Of a DNA stretch of 64,000 nucleotides, positions 45,632 through 56,561 are shown piece by piece. The notes beneath the pieces were generated by a model. It saw only the letters and a program-made list of their open reading frames with translations, was not told where the DNA came from and ran no database searches. Within the stretch, counting starts at the first letter, position 1; every line of letters starts with the position of its first letter. Source of the stretch: Devosia naphthalenivorans (GTDB lineage Bacteria; Pseudomonadota; Alphaproteobacteria; Rhizobiales; Devosiaceae); the NCBI RefSeq assembly GCF_003056355.1, contig NZ_PYVW01000002.1, positions 456,614 to 520,613 on the forward strand. Reading direction: 5' to 3'. The position numbers and the translations under genes were made by a program.

Positions 45632-47566
45632 ATGCGCTTTTCGGATCAGTTCCTCGATGAAATCCGCCAACGCCTGTCGATCACGCAGGTGGTGGGCGAG
45701 CATGTGCTTTGGGACAAGCGCAAATCGCAGCCGGCCAAGGGCGATATGTGGGCGTGCTGCCCGTTTCACGGCGAGAAAAGCCCCAGTTTTCATGCCGATG
45801 ACCGGCGCGGCATTTACCATTGCTTTGGCTGTGGGGTGTCGGGGGATCATTTCCGGTTTCTGACCGAAAAGGCCGGCATGAGCTTTCCCGAAGCGGTTGA
45901 AAAGCTTGCGGGAATGGCCGGTGTGCCGATGCCGGCGCGAGACGAGCGACAGGAGAAACGCGAGGCCGAGCGCAAGTCGCTGATCGACGTCATGGAACTG
46001 GCGACGAAGTATTTCGAGGCGGCGCTGCAGCACAATATCGGGGCGCGTGCCCGGGGTTATCTCTTCGAACGCGGCGTTTCTGCGCAAAGCCAGACTCGCT
46101 TTCGCATCGGGTTTGCTCCCGATAGCCGCAATGGGCTCAAGGAACATCTGGCGCAGAACGGTGTGTCGGCGCAGGACATGATCGACACCGGGCTGGTCGC
46201 CAGCCGCGACAATGATCCGCTGACCTATGACCGTTTCCGCAACCGCGTCATGTTTCCGATCATGGATTTTCGTGGCCGGGTGATCGCCTTTGGCGGCCGG
46301 GCGCTGTCTGCCGACGTGCCAGCCAAGTATCTCAACTCGCCCGAGACCGAACTCTTCCACAAGCGGCAGACGCTGTACAATGGACAGACTGCACGGCAGG
46401 CGGCGCGGGATGGCAGCTCGGTCGTGGTGGTCGAGGGCTATCTCGATGTGATCGCGGCCGTTGCCGCTGGCTTCGAGGGCACGGTGGCACCGCTCGGCAC
46501 GGCGCTGACGGAAGAGCATTTGCAACTACTCTGGCGCATGAGCCCTGATCCGATCCTGTGCTTTGATGGCGACAAGGCGGGCCTGAAGGCAGCGGAGCGT
46601 GCAGCCGACATCGTGATGCCGCACCTCAAGCCGGGGTTTACGGTCAGAATCGCGACTTTGCCCGAGGGGCAGGACCCCGACGATCTGATCAAGGCGCAGG
46701 GCAGGGGCGCTTTTGCGGATGTGCTGGACCGGGCCCGCTCGCTGTCGGACGTGATCTGGAGCATGGAAACCGGCGGGCTGGTGCCGGAAACTCCAGAGGC
46801 GCGGGCGGCGCTGCAGGTGCGTTTGCGCGAGCGGGCCAACTCCATACAGGATTCCTCGGTGCGCTTTCACTATGCGCAGGCGTTCGACGAGAAACTGCGC
46901 GCGTTTCTGGCGCCGGTGCGGCAGAACCGGTTCGAGCCGCGCGGTGGCCAGCAGCGCTACGGGCAGAGTGGCGCCTATGGCTTTCCCGGGCGTGGCACGC
47001 CGCGCCTGGTGGTCAGCGACACCTTGCGGAATTCCCGCCTGCTCAAGCCGGGCAATATGGCAACTGCCACGCCACGCGAGGCTACGATCATCCTGAGCCT
47101 GGTCAATCATCCGGCTTTGGTCGATGACAAGTTCGAGAACCTGGCGGCGCTGGATTTCGAAACGCCGGTAGCGCAGAAGGTGATGAGCGAAATTCTGAGC
47201 CTTGTGGTGCGCCATCACGATATTTCAGCGGATGATCTCAAGGCGGCATTGGGAGTGCGGGGGCATGGTCCGGCGCTCGAACAGATGCGCGATGTGCTGA
47301 ACAGGCAGGGGGTGTGGCAGATTGGTGCCGAGATCGCCCTAATGGACGCCCAGATCGGATTGAGTCACGCGCTGGCCTTGCATAACAAGAAAGTTCAGCT
47401 AAATAAGGAACTCAAAGCAGCCGAAGCCGCGCTGGGCGAAGACCCAAGCGAAGAAACCTTTGAAAGGCTGCGAGACATCAAGAACCAGATTACCACTGTC
47501 GATGGCACAGAGGCATTGATCGAAGGATTTGGTTCGTTATCGGGACGCGCGACTCGCAGTTTTTAG
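45632..47566 (+). CDS. dnaG: DNA primase
   Basis: DnaG makes RNA primers at the replication fork. It has 644 residues. The CHC2 zinc ribbon is built by Cys43, His46, Cys64 and Cys67 (CCPFHGEKSPSFH and YHCFGCGVSG). The catalytic core near 110-370 includes YLFERGVSAQSQTRFRIGF, the TOPRIM glutamate in VVVVEGYLDVIAA near 267-279, and the DxD motif in ILCFDGDKAGLKAA near 307-320. The C-terminal part from about 430 binds the helicase. rpoD follows after 189 bases in the usual order. The start ATG at 45632 gives the typical N-terminus MRFSDQFLDEIR. Confidence 0.97.
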   Translation: MRFSDQFLDEIRQRLSITQVVGEHVLWDKRKSQPAKGDMWACCPFHGEKSPSFHADDRRGIYHCFGCGVSGDHFRFLTEKAGMSFPEAVEKLAGMAGVPMPARDERQEKREAERKSLIDVMELATKYFEAALQHNIGARARGYLFERGVSAQSQTRFRIGFAPDSRNGLKEHLAQNGVSAQDMIDTGLVASRDNDPLTYDRFRNRVMFPIMDFRGRVIAFGGRALSADVPAKYLNSPETELFHKRQTLYNGQTARQAARDGSSVVVVEGYLDVIAAVAAGFEGTVAPLGTALTEEHLQLLWRMSPDPILCFDGDKAGLKAAERAADIVMPHLKPGFTVRIATLPEGQDPDDLIKAQGRGAFADVLDRARSLSDVIWSMETGGLVPETPEARAALQVRLRERANSIQDSSVRFHYAQAFDEKLRAFLAPVRQNRFEPRGGQQRYGQSGAYGFPGRGTPRLVVSDTLRNSRLLKPGNMATATPREATIILSLVNHPALVDDKFENLAALDFETPVAQKVMSEILSLVVRHHDISADDLKAALGVRGHGPALEQMRDVLNRQGVWQIGAEIALMDAQIGLSHALALHNKKVQLNKELKAAEAALGEDPSEETFERLRDIKNQITTVDGTEALIEGFGSLSGRATRSF

Positions 47567-47755
47567 GGAATGTTCCCTGAAGCCTGTGTGTACGCGCGAT
47601 TTTGCGTATGACGATATGCTAAATTTTTCCTGAGACGAACTGGTAGCTGCTCGAGGCGTTAACACCTCGGTTACCTATCCTTTACCTTGCTTTGAGGTGT
47701 CACCACTTAAAGCCTTATTCGGACCCGGGCGCTACGGGTTCCGACGGAGTACCAG

Positions 47756-49825
<2,070 letters not shown>

Positions 49826-49842
49826 GAGCGTCAGGATCAGCG

Positions 49843-50043
49843 ATGAAAATCAAGATCGTCGTCCACGAAGCTGAAGAAGGTGGGTATTGGGCCGAGGTTC
49901 CTGCCATTCCTGGTTGTGTCAGCCAGGGGGAAACGCTTGAGGAGCTTGACGACAATATACGCGAGGCGATTGCGGGCTGCCTGATGGTAGACCCGGAACA
50001 AACAGATGGCGGTTTCGAACGTGAGTTGGATATCGCTGTATGA
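49843..50043 (+). CDS. hicB: HicB-family antitoxin (short form)
   Basis: This 66-residue protein covers the RNase H-like fold of HicB antitoxins: YWAEVPAIPGCVSQGETLEE is the diagnostic stretch, at about residues 15-34. No C-terminal ribbon-helix-helix or helix-turn-helix is present, so it could neutralise HicA but probably does not bind DNA by itself. The start ATG is 18 bases after the rpoD stop. The gene overlaps hicA by four bases (ATGA). The order antitoxin-toxin is the less usual one but is known. Confidence 0.85.
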   Translation: MKIKIVVHEAEEGGYWAEVPAIPGCVSQGETLEELDDNIREAIAGCLMVDPEQTDGGFERELDIAV

Positions 50044-50249
50044 AATCAATCTCCGGCCGCGACTTTGCGCGCATGATCGAACGGCGCGGCTGGACCTTGC
50101 TTCGAATAAACGGTAGCCACCACATCTATGGGCGCTCGGGAAGTCCGGTGAGAATATCGTTGCCGGTTCACGGCAACACACCATTGAAAGCTGGTTTGCT
50201 TCGTCATCTGGCTAAACTGGCGGGTATCCCAGACGATGAGCTCAGATAG
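50040..50249 (+). CDS. hicA: HicA-family mRNA interferase toxin
   Basis: This 69-residue toxin of the double-stranded RNA-binding fold has the conserved RDFARMIERRGWTLLRINGS at about 7-26, followed by the catalytic His in GSHHIY. The C-terminal SLPVHGNTPLKAGLLRHLAK is typical. HicA cleaves mRNA and tmRNA when not held by HicB. Overlaps of four bases with hicB and 14 bases with the DUF2442 gene make the three a translationally coupled unit. All expected residues are present, so the toxin looks intact. Confidence 0.87.
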   Translation: MKSISGRDFARMIERRGWTLLRINGSHHIYGRSGSPVRISLPVHGNTPLKAGLLRHLAKLAGIPDDELR

Positions 50250-50535
50250 CAAGCCCCGCCTCAAGCTCACTGGCATCAGGGCCATCGTGCCTTTCAAGCT
50301 GGTGGTGACGTTCAACGATGGCTCATATGGGACTTTCGATGCGGCGCCGATGATCGGCGAGCGCGGGGAAGGGACCGAGCCGTTGCGGGATCGGCGGTTC
50401 TTTGGCACCGTGGAGCTCAAGAACGGGGTGCCGACCTGGCCCAACCACTTCGACCTCTCGCCCGATTGGCTGCGTGAGGAAATGGAAAAACGCGGCGAAC
50501 TGCAATTGCCGCTGCCGGTCCGCCGCAGGCGCTGA
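50236..50535 (+). CDS. DUF2442 family protein
   Basis: This 99-residue protein has the DUF2442 pattern: FKLVVTFNDGSYGTFDAAPM at the N-terminal half, then EPLRDRRFFGTVELKNGVPT and WPNHFDLSPDWL. DUF2442 proteins often sit beside DUF4160 proteins in small two-gene units suspected to be toxin-antitoxin systems (recalled, not checked). Here DUF2442 is fused by overlap to hicA instead. Whether it takes part in toxin control is not known. The basic tail ends in VRRRR. Confidence 0.78.
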   Translation: MSSDSKPRLKLTGIRAIVPFKLVVTFNDGSYGTFDAAPMIGERGEGTEPLRDRRFFGTVELKNGVPTWPNHFDLSPDWLREEMEKRGELQLPLPVRRRR

Positions 50536-50556
50536 CCAAACGAAAGGAGACGGACC

Positions 50557-50847
50557 ATGTCGTTCTGGAAAAATCTGTTCGGTGGTGGTTCGTCGACCGC
50601 AGAGCCCGCCGGGGACAAGGTGCTGGGGGAGGAAAGCCACAAGGGCTTCCTGATCAAGGCCATCGAGATGAAGGCCGGCAGCGAATTGCAGCTGGCCGGC
50701 ACGATCGAAAAAGAAGTCGGCGGCGAGCTCAAGACTTACCGCTTCGTGCGCGCCGACCGCATGAGTTCCCGCGATGACCTGATCGTCCTGGCAATCGCCA
50801 AGGGCCGCCAGATCATCGACGAGCAGGGCGAAGCGATTTTCCGCTAG
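50557..50847 (+). CDS. HlyU-family protein
   Basis: This 96-residue protein begins MSFWKNLFGGG and has the HlyU pattern ESHKGFLIKAIEMKAGSELQ then LAGTIEKEVGGELKTYRFVR and KGRQIIDEQGEAIF at the C-terminus. In Pfam this family is named after Vibrio HlyU-like activators (PF10115), but in alphaproteobacteria it is a small protein of unknown role. The ATG at 50557 follows AAAGGAG. It follows the DUF2442 gene by 21 bases and may share its transcript. Confidence 0.8.
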   Translation: MSFWKNLFGGGSSTAEPAGDKVLGEESHKGFLIKAIEMKAGSELQLAGTIEKEVGGELKTYRFVRADRMSSRDDLIVLAIAKGRQIIDEQGEAIFR

Positions 50848-50931
50848 CCCTCTAGCCTTATTCATTTGTTTTTGCGGCCCTTGCGGACATCACTGTCCTG
50901 CGAGGCCGGCCTTACGCACAGGAGAATACCC

Positions 50932-51153
50932 ATGGCCAGGAAGCCAACTGCACGCAGCGAATTCGTGATGTTCGACGTCATCTATGAAGATGGCAGCCAG
51001 CGTTCCAACCGCAAGGTGGATGCCAGCCTACTTGGCGGTCTTGACGGCGACGAGCCGGCACGTGGCGCAATCATGGAGCAGGATCGCGCCATTTCCGAGA
51101 AATCCGGCCTGCCACCGCTCGAGATCAAGTCGCTCAAGCGGTCGGGGAAGTAG
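50932..51153 (+). CDS. Small conserved hypothetical protein
   Basis: This 73-residue basic protein contains EFVMFDVIYEDGSQRSNRKV and GGLDGDEPARGAI. Similar small proteins occur across Hyphomicrobiales, but no function is known. It has no signal peptide or membrane helix. The start is the ATG at 50932 with AGGAG seven bases upstream; the earlier part of the open frame is not supported. Palindrome A copy 3 begins 18 bases after the stop and may end the transcript. Confidence 0.75.
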   Translation: MARKPTARSEFVMFDVIYEDGSQRSNRKVDASLLGGLDGDEPARGAIMEQDRAISEKSGLPPLEIKSLKRSGK

Positions 51154-51170
51154 GGGGCGGCACTCACGGC

Positions 51171-51238
51171 GTCATTCCCGCGAAAGCGGGAACCTCCTCT
51201 TGTGATGAAGTGAGGTTCCCGCTTTCGCGGGAATGACG
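51171..51238. repeat. Palindrome family A, copy 3
   Basis: The arms GTCATTCCCGCGAAAGCGGG and CCCGCTTTCGCGGGAATGAC match the copy at 5041 exactly; the inner stem AACCTC / GAGGTT is also kept, while the loop differs. It lies between convergent genes. Confidence 0.9.
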
Positions 51239-51258
51239 CTGTGGACGGCGCAGAACTA

Positions 51259-52296
51259 TCAGGCCAACGCCTTGTCCACGGCTGGCTTCACGACCGTGCC
51301 ATAGAGCTCGATGGCTTTCATGATTTTGTCGTGGGGCAGGGTGCCGACGCTGAATTGCAGGCCGAAGCGGTCGTGCTTGAACCATTCGTGCTGCATCAGG
51401 ATCTTGTCGATGATCTCCTGCGGCGAGCCCATGAAATAGGCGCCGTTGGGGGATGCGCTCGCGTCGAACTGGGCGCGGGTGCTGGGCGGCCAGCCGCGTT
51501 CCTTGCCGATGCGGCCCATTGCTTCGCTGTGCGCCGGGAAGGCGATGTCGCGTGCATCCTGGCTGTCTTGGGCGATGAAGCCATGCGAGGAAATGCCGAC
51601 CGGCAGCGTTGCCGCGTTCTTTCCGGCTTTGGTAGCGGTTTCGCGATAGAAATCCACCAGCGGCGCGAACTGACGCGGCTGGCCGCCGATGATGGCGATC
51701 ATCAGGGGCAGGCCGTAATAGGCCGCGCGGGCCACTGAATTGGGCGTGCCGCCTACCGCGATCCACAATGGCAATGGCTGCTGCACGGGCACCGGATAGA
51801 TGGCCAGCCCCGGAATGGGCTTGGTGTGCTGCCCGCCGGGCCAGTTGACCTTGCCGCCCTCGCGGATGGCCAGCAGCATTTCGAGCTTTTCCTCGAACAG
51901 GCTGTCGTAGTCGTTGAGATCGAGCCCAAACAGGGGAAAGCTCTCGATGAACGAGCCACGCCCGGCCATGATCTCGGCCCGGCCGTTGCTGAGATTATCC
52001 AGGGTCGCGAACTGCTGATAGACCCGGATGGGATCTTCCGAGCTCAGGACCGTCACGGCCGTCGACAGGCGAATGGACTTGGTACGGGCCGCAGCGGCGG
52101 CCAGGATGGTGACCGGCGCCGAGGCGGTATAGTCCGGCCGGTGGTGCTCGCCCAGCCCGTAGAAATCAAGGCCAAGCTGGTCGGCCAGCTCGATTTCTTC
52201 CAGCAAGTCCTTCAACCGCTCGGCAGGGCTTTGCAGATAATTGCCGTTGAGCGGATCGGGGGTGTTTTCGGCGAAGGAGTAAAGTCCGAGTTGCAT
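51259..52296 (-). CDS. LLM-class flavin-dependent oxidoreductase (bacterial luciferase-like)
   Basis: This 345-residue TIM-barrel monooxygenase of the luciferase-like group uses FMNH2 or F420H2 in the family; FMN is more likely here. The family motifs [20 protein letters not shown] near 41-60, [20 protein letters not shown] near 77-96 and [18 protein letters not shown] near 107-124 are present. The substrate is unknown. The start ATG at 52296 gives MQLGLYSF, as in relatives. It is a single-gene unit; the DUF533 terminator precedes it. Confidence 0.88.
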   Translation of the reverse strand: MQLGLYSFAENTPDPLNGNYLQSPAERLKDLLEEIELADQLGLDFYGLGEHHRPDYTASAPVTILAAAAARTKSIRLSTAVTVLSSEDPIRVYQQFATLDNLSNGRAEIMAGRGSFIESFPLFGLDLNDYDSLFEEKLEMLLAIREGGKVNWPGGQHTKPIPGLAIYPVPVQQPLPLWIAVGGTPNSVARAAYYGLPLMIAIIGGQPRQFAPLVDFYRETATKAGKNAATLPVGISSHGFIAQDSQDARDIAFPAHSEAMGRIGKERGWPPSTRAQFDASASPNGAYFMGSPQEIIDKILMQHEWFKHDRFGLQFSVGTLPHDKIMKAIELYGTVVKPAVDKALA

Positions 52297-52395
52297 GATA
52301 ACCTACCTCTGCTGCCCCATAGATGCGTGGCACGGCGGTTCCATGCAAGAACGTACATCGGTGTTACCGAGCCACTCCGATACAACGGGCTGCAA

Positions 52396-52422
52396 CAAAA
52401 AGCCCCGGCGCTGGCCGGGGCT
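52396..52422 (-). terminator. Terminator of the DUF533 gene
   Basis: On the minus strand AGCCCCGG / CCGGGGCT forms a perfect 8-bp stem and is followed by TTTTTG. It lies six bases after the stop at 52428. Confidence 0.85.
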
Positions 52423-52427
52423 CGCTG

Positions 52428-53114
52428 TCAGACGTTGCTGGTTGAGGGAGAATAGGCGAAGGTGGATGGCGGCGTAGGTGAGCTTTCTGGAGCCTTCTCG
52501 CCGGCGGCTTTGTGAATCTCCGCGACCAGGGCCGGGTCGAGCTTCAGCTTGGAGGCTAGGGCGTCCAGATAGGCGCGTTCCGCTGCCGTATCGGCCGTAA
52601 TCGCGACCAGGGATGCCGCATAGATTTCGGTGGCGTGCTCGGGCGTGTCGGCGCGCGCGACCACTGCGTTGATGTCGAGCGGGGACGAAAGCTCGTCGAA
52701 CACCCAGGCTTTTTCCTCTGACGACAGGTTCATGGTTTCGAGCTTGCCGAAGATCGCTTCCTTTTCTTCGGCGTCGATCTTGCCGTCGGCCTTGGCTGCC
52801 GCAATCATCGACCGCACCAGGGACTTGCCCAGTTCTTCCTGGCCACGCTGATCATTGGGCGCAGGAATGAACGCATCCTGCGAGGGAGCAGGAGCGCTGG
52901 TCTGCTGGTTCTTCTGGTAGTTTTGCCAGGCGCTGTACGCCAGGCCACCGACGGCTGCCACCGCGCCCAGTTGCACGGCGCTGCCCGCAAGCTTGCCAAG
53001 CCCGCCCCTGCTCAACAACATTCCCGCGGCGAGCCCGGCTGCGCCGCTCATCGCGGTGCGTTGGTGGCCCTTGTCGGTCTGGAGGGCTTTGACGATCTGG
53101 TCGATGTTGAACAT
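52428..53114 (-). CDS. DUF533 (TerB-like) membrane-associated protein
   Basis: This 228-residue protein begins MFNIDQIVKALQTDKGH and has a Gly/Ala-rich hydrophobic region (about 25-57: AGLAAGMLLSRGGLGKLAGS, then AVAAVGGLAYSAW). A helical TerB-like C-terminal domain (about 93-210) has acidic DGKIDAEEKEAIF at the position where TerB folds bind metal. It belongs to DUF533. The function is unknown. The ATG at 53114 is the right start; the longer frame upstream is non-coding in character. Confidence 0.83.
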   Translation of the reverse strand: MFNIDQIVKALQTDKGHQRTAMSGAAGLAAGMLLSRGGLGKLAGSAVQLGAVAAVGGLAYSAWQNYQKNQQTSAPAPSQDAFIPAPNDQRGQEELGKSLVRSMIAAAKADGKIDAEEKEAIFGKLETMNLSSEEKAWVFDELSSPLDINAVVARADTPEHATEIYAASLVAITADTAAERAYLDALASKLKLDPALVAEIHKAAGEKAPESSPTPPSTFAYSPSTSNV

Positions 53115-53210
53115 GAGCGGTCCCTTTGTGATTATCCCACCCACATGGGGTCGCAAATCCACATGCGCAATGGTGGGAGTGCCAAGGTTCCTAACAGGCG
53201 CTACAAACGA

Positions 53211-53240
53211 AGAGACCCCGGCGGGGCGGCCGGGGTCTCT
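53211..53240 (-). terminator. Strong hairpin after the small membrane protein gene
   Basis: AGAGACCCCGGC pairs with GCCGGGGTCTCT around a small GC loop. On the minus strand it is followed by TCGTTTG. It lies about 45 bases after the stop at 53286. Confidence 0.6.
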
Positions 53241-53285
53241 CGCAAATGCCACGCAGGGAGTAACGAGGCATTATGGACGCCAACG

Positions 53286-53666
53286 TTATGGCGTGGTCGT
53301 TGCTGCCGGAGCAGGCTCAGTGGCCGGGGCTGCATCAGCGGGAGCCGCATCGGCAGCAGGTGGGGCATCAGCAGCAGGGGCAGCTGGGGCTTCGGTCATC
53401 GGTGCAGTGGTCGCTGCAGGTTCAGCCGGAGCTTCCGTCATCGGTGCGGTGGTTGCTGCGGGATCAGCAGGGGCTTCAATGGCCGGCGCACCGTCAGTGG
53501 TGGTCGTGGACGGGCCAGAGTTGGCCGAGAAAACCAGGTAGCCAATGGCCAGCAGGGCCAGGGCAACGATGATACCGACAAACCAGCCTGTGCCATTGCT
53601 TTCGCGGGTGTACACAGTGCGGTTGCCGTCATTGGTATAAACGGTATCGCGTTCAGGGGTAGCCAT
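53286..53666 (-). CDS. Small single-helix protein with Pro/Ala/Thr-rich tail
   Basis: This 126-residue protein has a charged N-terminus (MATPERDTVYTNDGN), one membrane helix (about 30-48: GWFVGIIVALALLAIGYLVF), and a long tail of Ala, Pro, Thr and Glu. The tail contains a repeated APMTEAPAEPAATT unit. The N-terminus and helix resemble the 66-residue protein of 36160-36360, suggesting a paralogous pair with tails of different composition. The tail probably extends into the periplasm. The start is the ATG at 53666, not the longer frame. No function is known. Confidence 0.75.
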   Translation of the reverse strand: MATPERDTVYTNDGNRTVYTRESNGTGWFVGIIVALALLAIGYLVFSANSGPSTTTTDGAPAIEAPADPAATTAPMTEAPAEPAATTAPMTEAPAAPAADAPPAADAAPADAAPATEPAPAATTTP

Positions 53667-53901
53667 GATGTCGCTCCTTTGTTTCACCGTATGGCAGAGA
53701 AACGCGGGCTTTTTAGTTTTGTTCCCATTTACGTGATCACGAGATTCAACGTGGGTGGCATGGCCCAAAAACGTTTTACTGCAGTAGTTTACGTTCGTTT
53801 TCTGGGAGAAAACAGGAGACTGTTCATCTCGGATGGTTCAAGAAATCTGCTTTGCGGGCAGCTTTTCTGACCGTTTTGTGACGTGATTTCACCGGCGGCA
53901 A

Positions 53902-53931
53902 AGCAAAAGGCCGGGCACATGGCCCGGCCTT
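53902..53931 (-). terminator. Terminator of the OmpA-family gene
   Basis: On the minus strand AAGGCCGGG / CCCGGCCTT is a perfect 9-bp stem with a short loop, followed by TTGCTTTGCC. It lies 22 bases after the stop at 53953. Confidence 0.75.
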
Positions 53932-53952
53932 CCAAGATGTCGATAGAGGCTT

Positions 53953-56328
53953 CTAGCGTTCAGCCACGGTGATCAGCGGCGTAATGCGGCGGATGGTGGC
54001 GCGGCGGTTTTCACGCTCCGCCCCTTCGGTGCGGATCTTGAGGTAGCGCTCGCCATAACCCTGGGTGGCCAGGTTTTCCGGTGGCACGTCGTAGAAGTCC
54101 GTCAGGATGCGCGCAACGGTCGCGGCGCGAAGGTCCGACAATTGCAGGTTCGAGATGTCCGAACCCACGGCGTCCGTGTGGCCCTCGATCAGGAAGGTCT
54201 CGCTGGGGTTTTGGTCCAGCAGCGCCAGCATGGCATTGGCCACGTTGGACAGGGCACCGACCTGGTCGCGGCCGATGGTTGCCTCGCCGGTGTCGAATGT
54301 CAGGCCGCCGACTTCGAGCTTGCGGACGCTATCGCGAACGCGCGCCGAACGCTTGACCTCGTCGATCGAATAGAGACGGGCAACCTGCTCCACCGGTGGC
54401 TGACGGAAGAAGGTTTCGACCTCTTCCTCGTCGGCAAAGGAGGCGTCCAGCACGTATTCCTGAACAGGAATGTTCAGGCGCAGCGGCGGCAGATCGGCAG
54501 CCGGGTCACGCCATTCCATCAGATCGTCGCGATAGTCATCGTTGAAGTAGGCGAGCACGTGCTCACGGCCATCGGGGGTGATGCGCGAGCGGCGCAGGAT
54601 ATCGCCATTGCGGTTCCGCACGGTGATGACCTGGCTGCCATCGGGCCGCGTGATGGTTTCGCGCGTCCGGCCGTTGCTCAGGTTTTCATAGAAGATCTCG
54701 TCTTCCTGAGCGTTGTAGAAGCGGTCGGTGTCCTGGCCGATGGAGTTGACGATCAACTCGGAACCAACCTGCAGGATGACCTGCGTGATGGCCTGGCCGG
54801 GGTCCAGCGCGCCAATCACGGCATTGTTCTGGTTCACCTCGATATTGTTCTGGTTCACCTCGACGTTGGTCTGCTCGCCGATATTGGTCTGGGACTGATC
54901 GATATTGGTCGTCGTGTTGTTGACGGTCGTATTGTTGTTGGTGGTGTTGTTCACCACGTTGGTCTGGTTGATGACCGTGACGTTCTGCGGCACCGCGGGG
55001 GCCTCGATGGCCGCGGCTTCAACGGCCTGACCTTCCTCGGATGCTACCGGGACGAACTCTTCGGCAATGACGAACTGGGCCTGTGCGGCCACGTCCGATT
55101 CTGGCGGTGGAGCCGCGGCGGCCGCAGCAGCAGCCTCAGCGGCGGCAGGGTCCGCCTGTTCAACGGGCGCGGCGGCAGCATCGGCAGGCGTTTCTGCAGC
55201 GGGAGCGCCGGCGTCCTTGGCGCTATCCAGCACCGGAGCGATCTGCTCCTGCGTCACGCCTTCGGGCAGTTCCTCGATCGGCTCGACAGGCGCTTGCGCA
55301 TCGGTCTGGGCGGGATCGGTAACTGCGTCCACGGGCTGATCGGCAGGAGCCTGGTCCTGTGGCTGCTCTGCGGCGGGGGCCGCGGGCAGGTTCGGCACTG
55401 CGGGCAGTGACAGGCCATAGCTCTGCAGGCAAGCTTCCGTGTCCGGCTGGCCGGCGCTCGCGCACAGATTGGAGATAGTCTGCTGGGCCTGGCTGATCTG
55501 CGCCTGTGCCGCGGCAGCGTCGCCGCCAGACATCATGTCGGCAACGGCACCATTGTAGATATCGACCTGGGCCTGCAGATCGGCGGAGATATCGACATCG
55601 GGCGTCTGCTCAGCCTCCTGGGCCGGTGCTTCTTCGGTCGGCAGTTCGGTTGGCTCAGCCGCCGGCTGTTCGGCGGCGGGAGCCTCCGCCGGAGCTTCCT
55701 GCGTCACAGCGGGAGCGGGCTCAGCCTCGGGAGCCGCCTCTTGCGCAGCGGCGGGTTCTTCATGGGGAGCGGCTTCAGGCTCTGGAGCAACTTCCTCGGC
55801 AGGAGCCGCCTCGGGGTCCGGGGCAGGTTCTTCAACCGCAGTTTCGGGGGCTGCTGCGGGCTCTTCCTGCAGGGTCTCGGCTTCAGGTGCGGGCTCTTCC
55901 TCTACGCTTTCGGGCGCAGGGGCTTCCTCGGTCACCTCAGGCTCGGGAGCCGGGGCTTCTTCGACGGCCTGTGGCTCCGGTGCTGGTTCTTGCGGTGCGG
56001 CTTCGGGCTCGGACGCTGCTTCCACCGGCTCCTCGACAGGAGCTGGTTCCGGCTCAGGAGCGGCCTCGACAGGTTCTTCGACGGGGGCTGCTTCCGGTTC
56101 GGGCGCGGGTTCTTCTACCGCTTCCTCGGCAGGGGCTTCTTCCGCTGGCGCTGCTTCTTCTGCGGGAGCCGCTTCGCCTTCGGCGGGCTGGGCCGCGATG
56201 CAGTCCTCAAGCGTGGTGAAGCCGGCATCGACGCAGGCCTGTGGCAATTCCTGGGCTGTCGCCGCAAACGGGGACAGGGTGAGCAAAGTCAGGCTCGATC
56301 CGGTTAGGAGCCAGGTTCTGAGGCGCAT
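53953..56328 (-). CDS. Large OmpA-family protein with EPA-rich and Asn/Thr-rich regions
   Basis: The protein has 791 residues with a signal peptide (about 1-26, ending FAATAQ). A Glu/Pro/Ala-rich low-complexity region follows (about 45-260). An Asn/Thr-rich stretch (about 450-495; NVVNNTTNNNTTVNN) leads to the C-terminal OmpA-like peptidoglycan-binding domain (about 690-785), with FLIEGHTDAVGSDISNLQLS and a conserved basic RRATIRRI end. It probably spans the periplasm or outer membrane and attaches to the wall. The start is the ATG at 56328 with AAAGGA upstream. Similar long OmpA proteins occur in Hyphomicrobiales; their role is unknown. Confidence 0.85.
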   Translation of the reverse strand: MRLRTWLLTGSSLTLLTLSPFAATAQELPQACVDAGFTTLEDCIAAQPAEGEAAPAEEAAPAEEAPAEEAVEEPAPEPEAAPVEEPVEAAPEPEPAPVEEPVEAASEPEAAPQEPAPEPQAVEEAPAPEPEVTEEAPAPESVEEEPAPEAETLQEEPAAAPETAVEEPAPDPEAAPAEEVAPEPEAAPHEEPAAAQEAAPEAEPAPAVTQEAPAEAPAAEQPAAEPTELPTEEAPAQEAEQTPDVDISADLQAQVDIYNGAVADMMSGGDAAAAQAQISQAQQTISNLCASAGQPDTEACLQSYGLSLPAVPNLPAAPAAEQPQDQAPADQPVDAVTDPAQTDAQAPVEPIEELPEGVTQEQIAPVLDSAKDAGAPAAETPADAAAAPVEQADPAAAEAAAAAAAAPPPESDVAAQAQFVIAEEFVPVASEEGQAVEAAAIEAPAVPQNVTVINQTNVVNNTTNNNTTVNNTTTNIDQSQTNIGEQTNVEVNQNNIEVNQNNAVIGALDPGQAITQVILQVGSELIVNSIGQDTDRFYNAQEDEIFYENLSNGRTRETITRPDGSQVITVRNRNGDILRRSRITPDGREHVLAYFNDDYRDDLMEWRDPAADLPPLRLNIPVQEYVLDASFADEEEVETFFRQPPVEQVARLYSIDEVKRSARVRDSVRKLEVGGLTFDTGEATIGRDQVGALSNVANAMLALLDQNPSETFLIEGHTDAVGSDISNLQLSDLRAATVARILTDFYDVPPENLATQGYGERYLKIRTEGAERENRRATIRRITPLITVAER

Positions 56329-56561
56329 TGTTGTTATTCCTTTGTGTCGAATGGCACTTGAGCCAAGCATCGCGGCGCACATCTGAACGCAATCTGAACG
56401 GTTCAGTGCTGCGCGGCTAGTGACGCGTTTCCCCGCAAGGCCCAGAACGCCTGACCTATCCCATGGTTCCAGGCTGAGGGGAGGGCCAGAGGGGAGCCGG
56501 TGATCGTGGCGCGAATGCGGCGGCTCTGGCCGTGTCGTGCGGATCGTGCTAGGGCCAAGTC

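Noticed and set aside
47590..47720. A near-match to a CtrA box upstream of rpoD (TTAA-N7-GTTAC).
   Set aside because: The second half-site has a mismatch in the core, so it was not listed beside the two exact matches.
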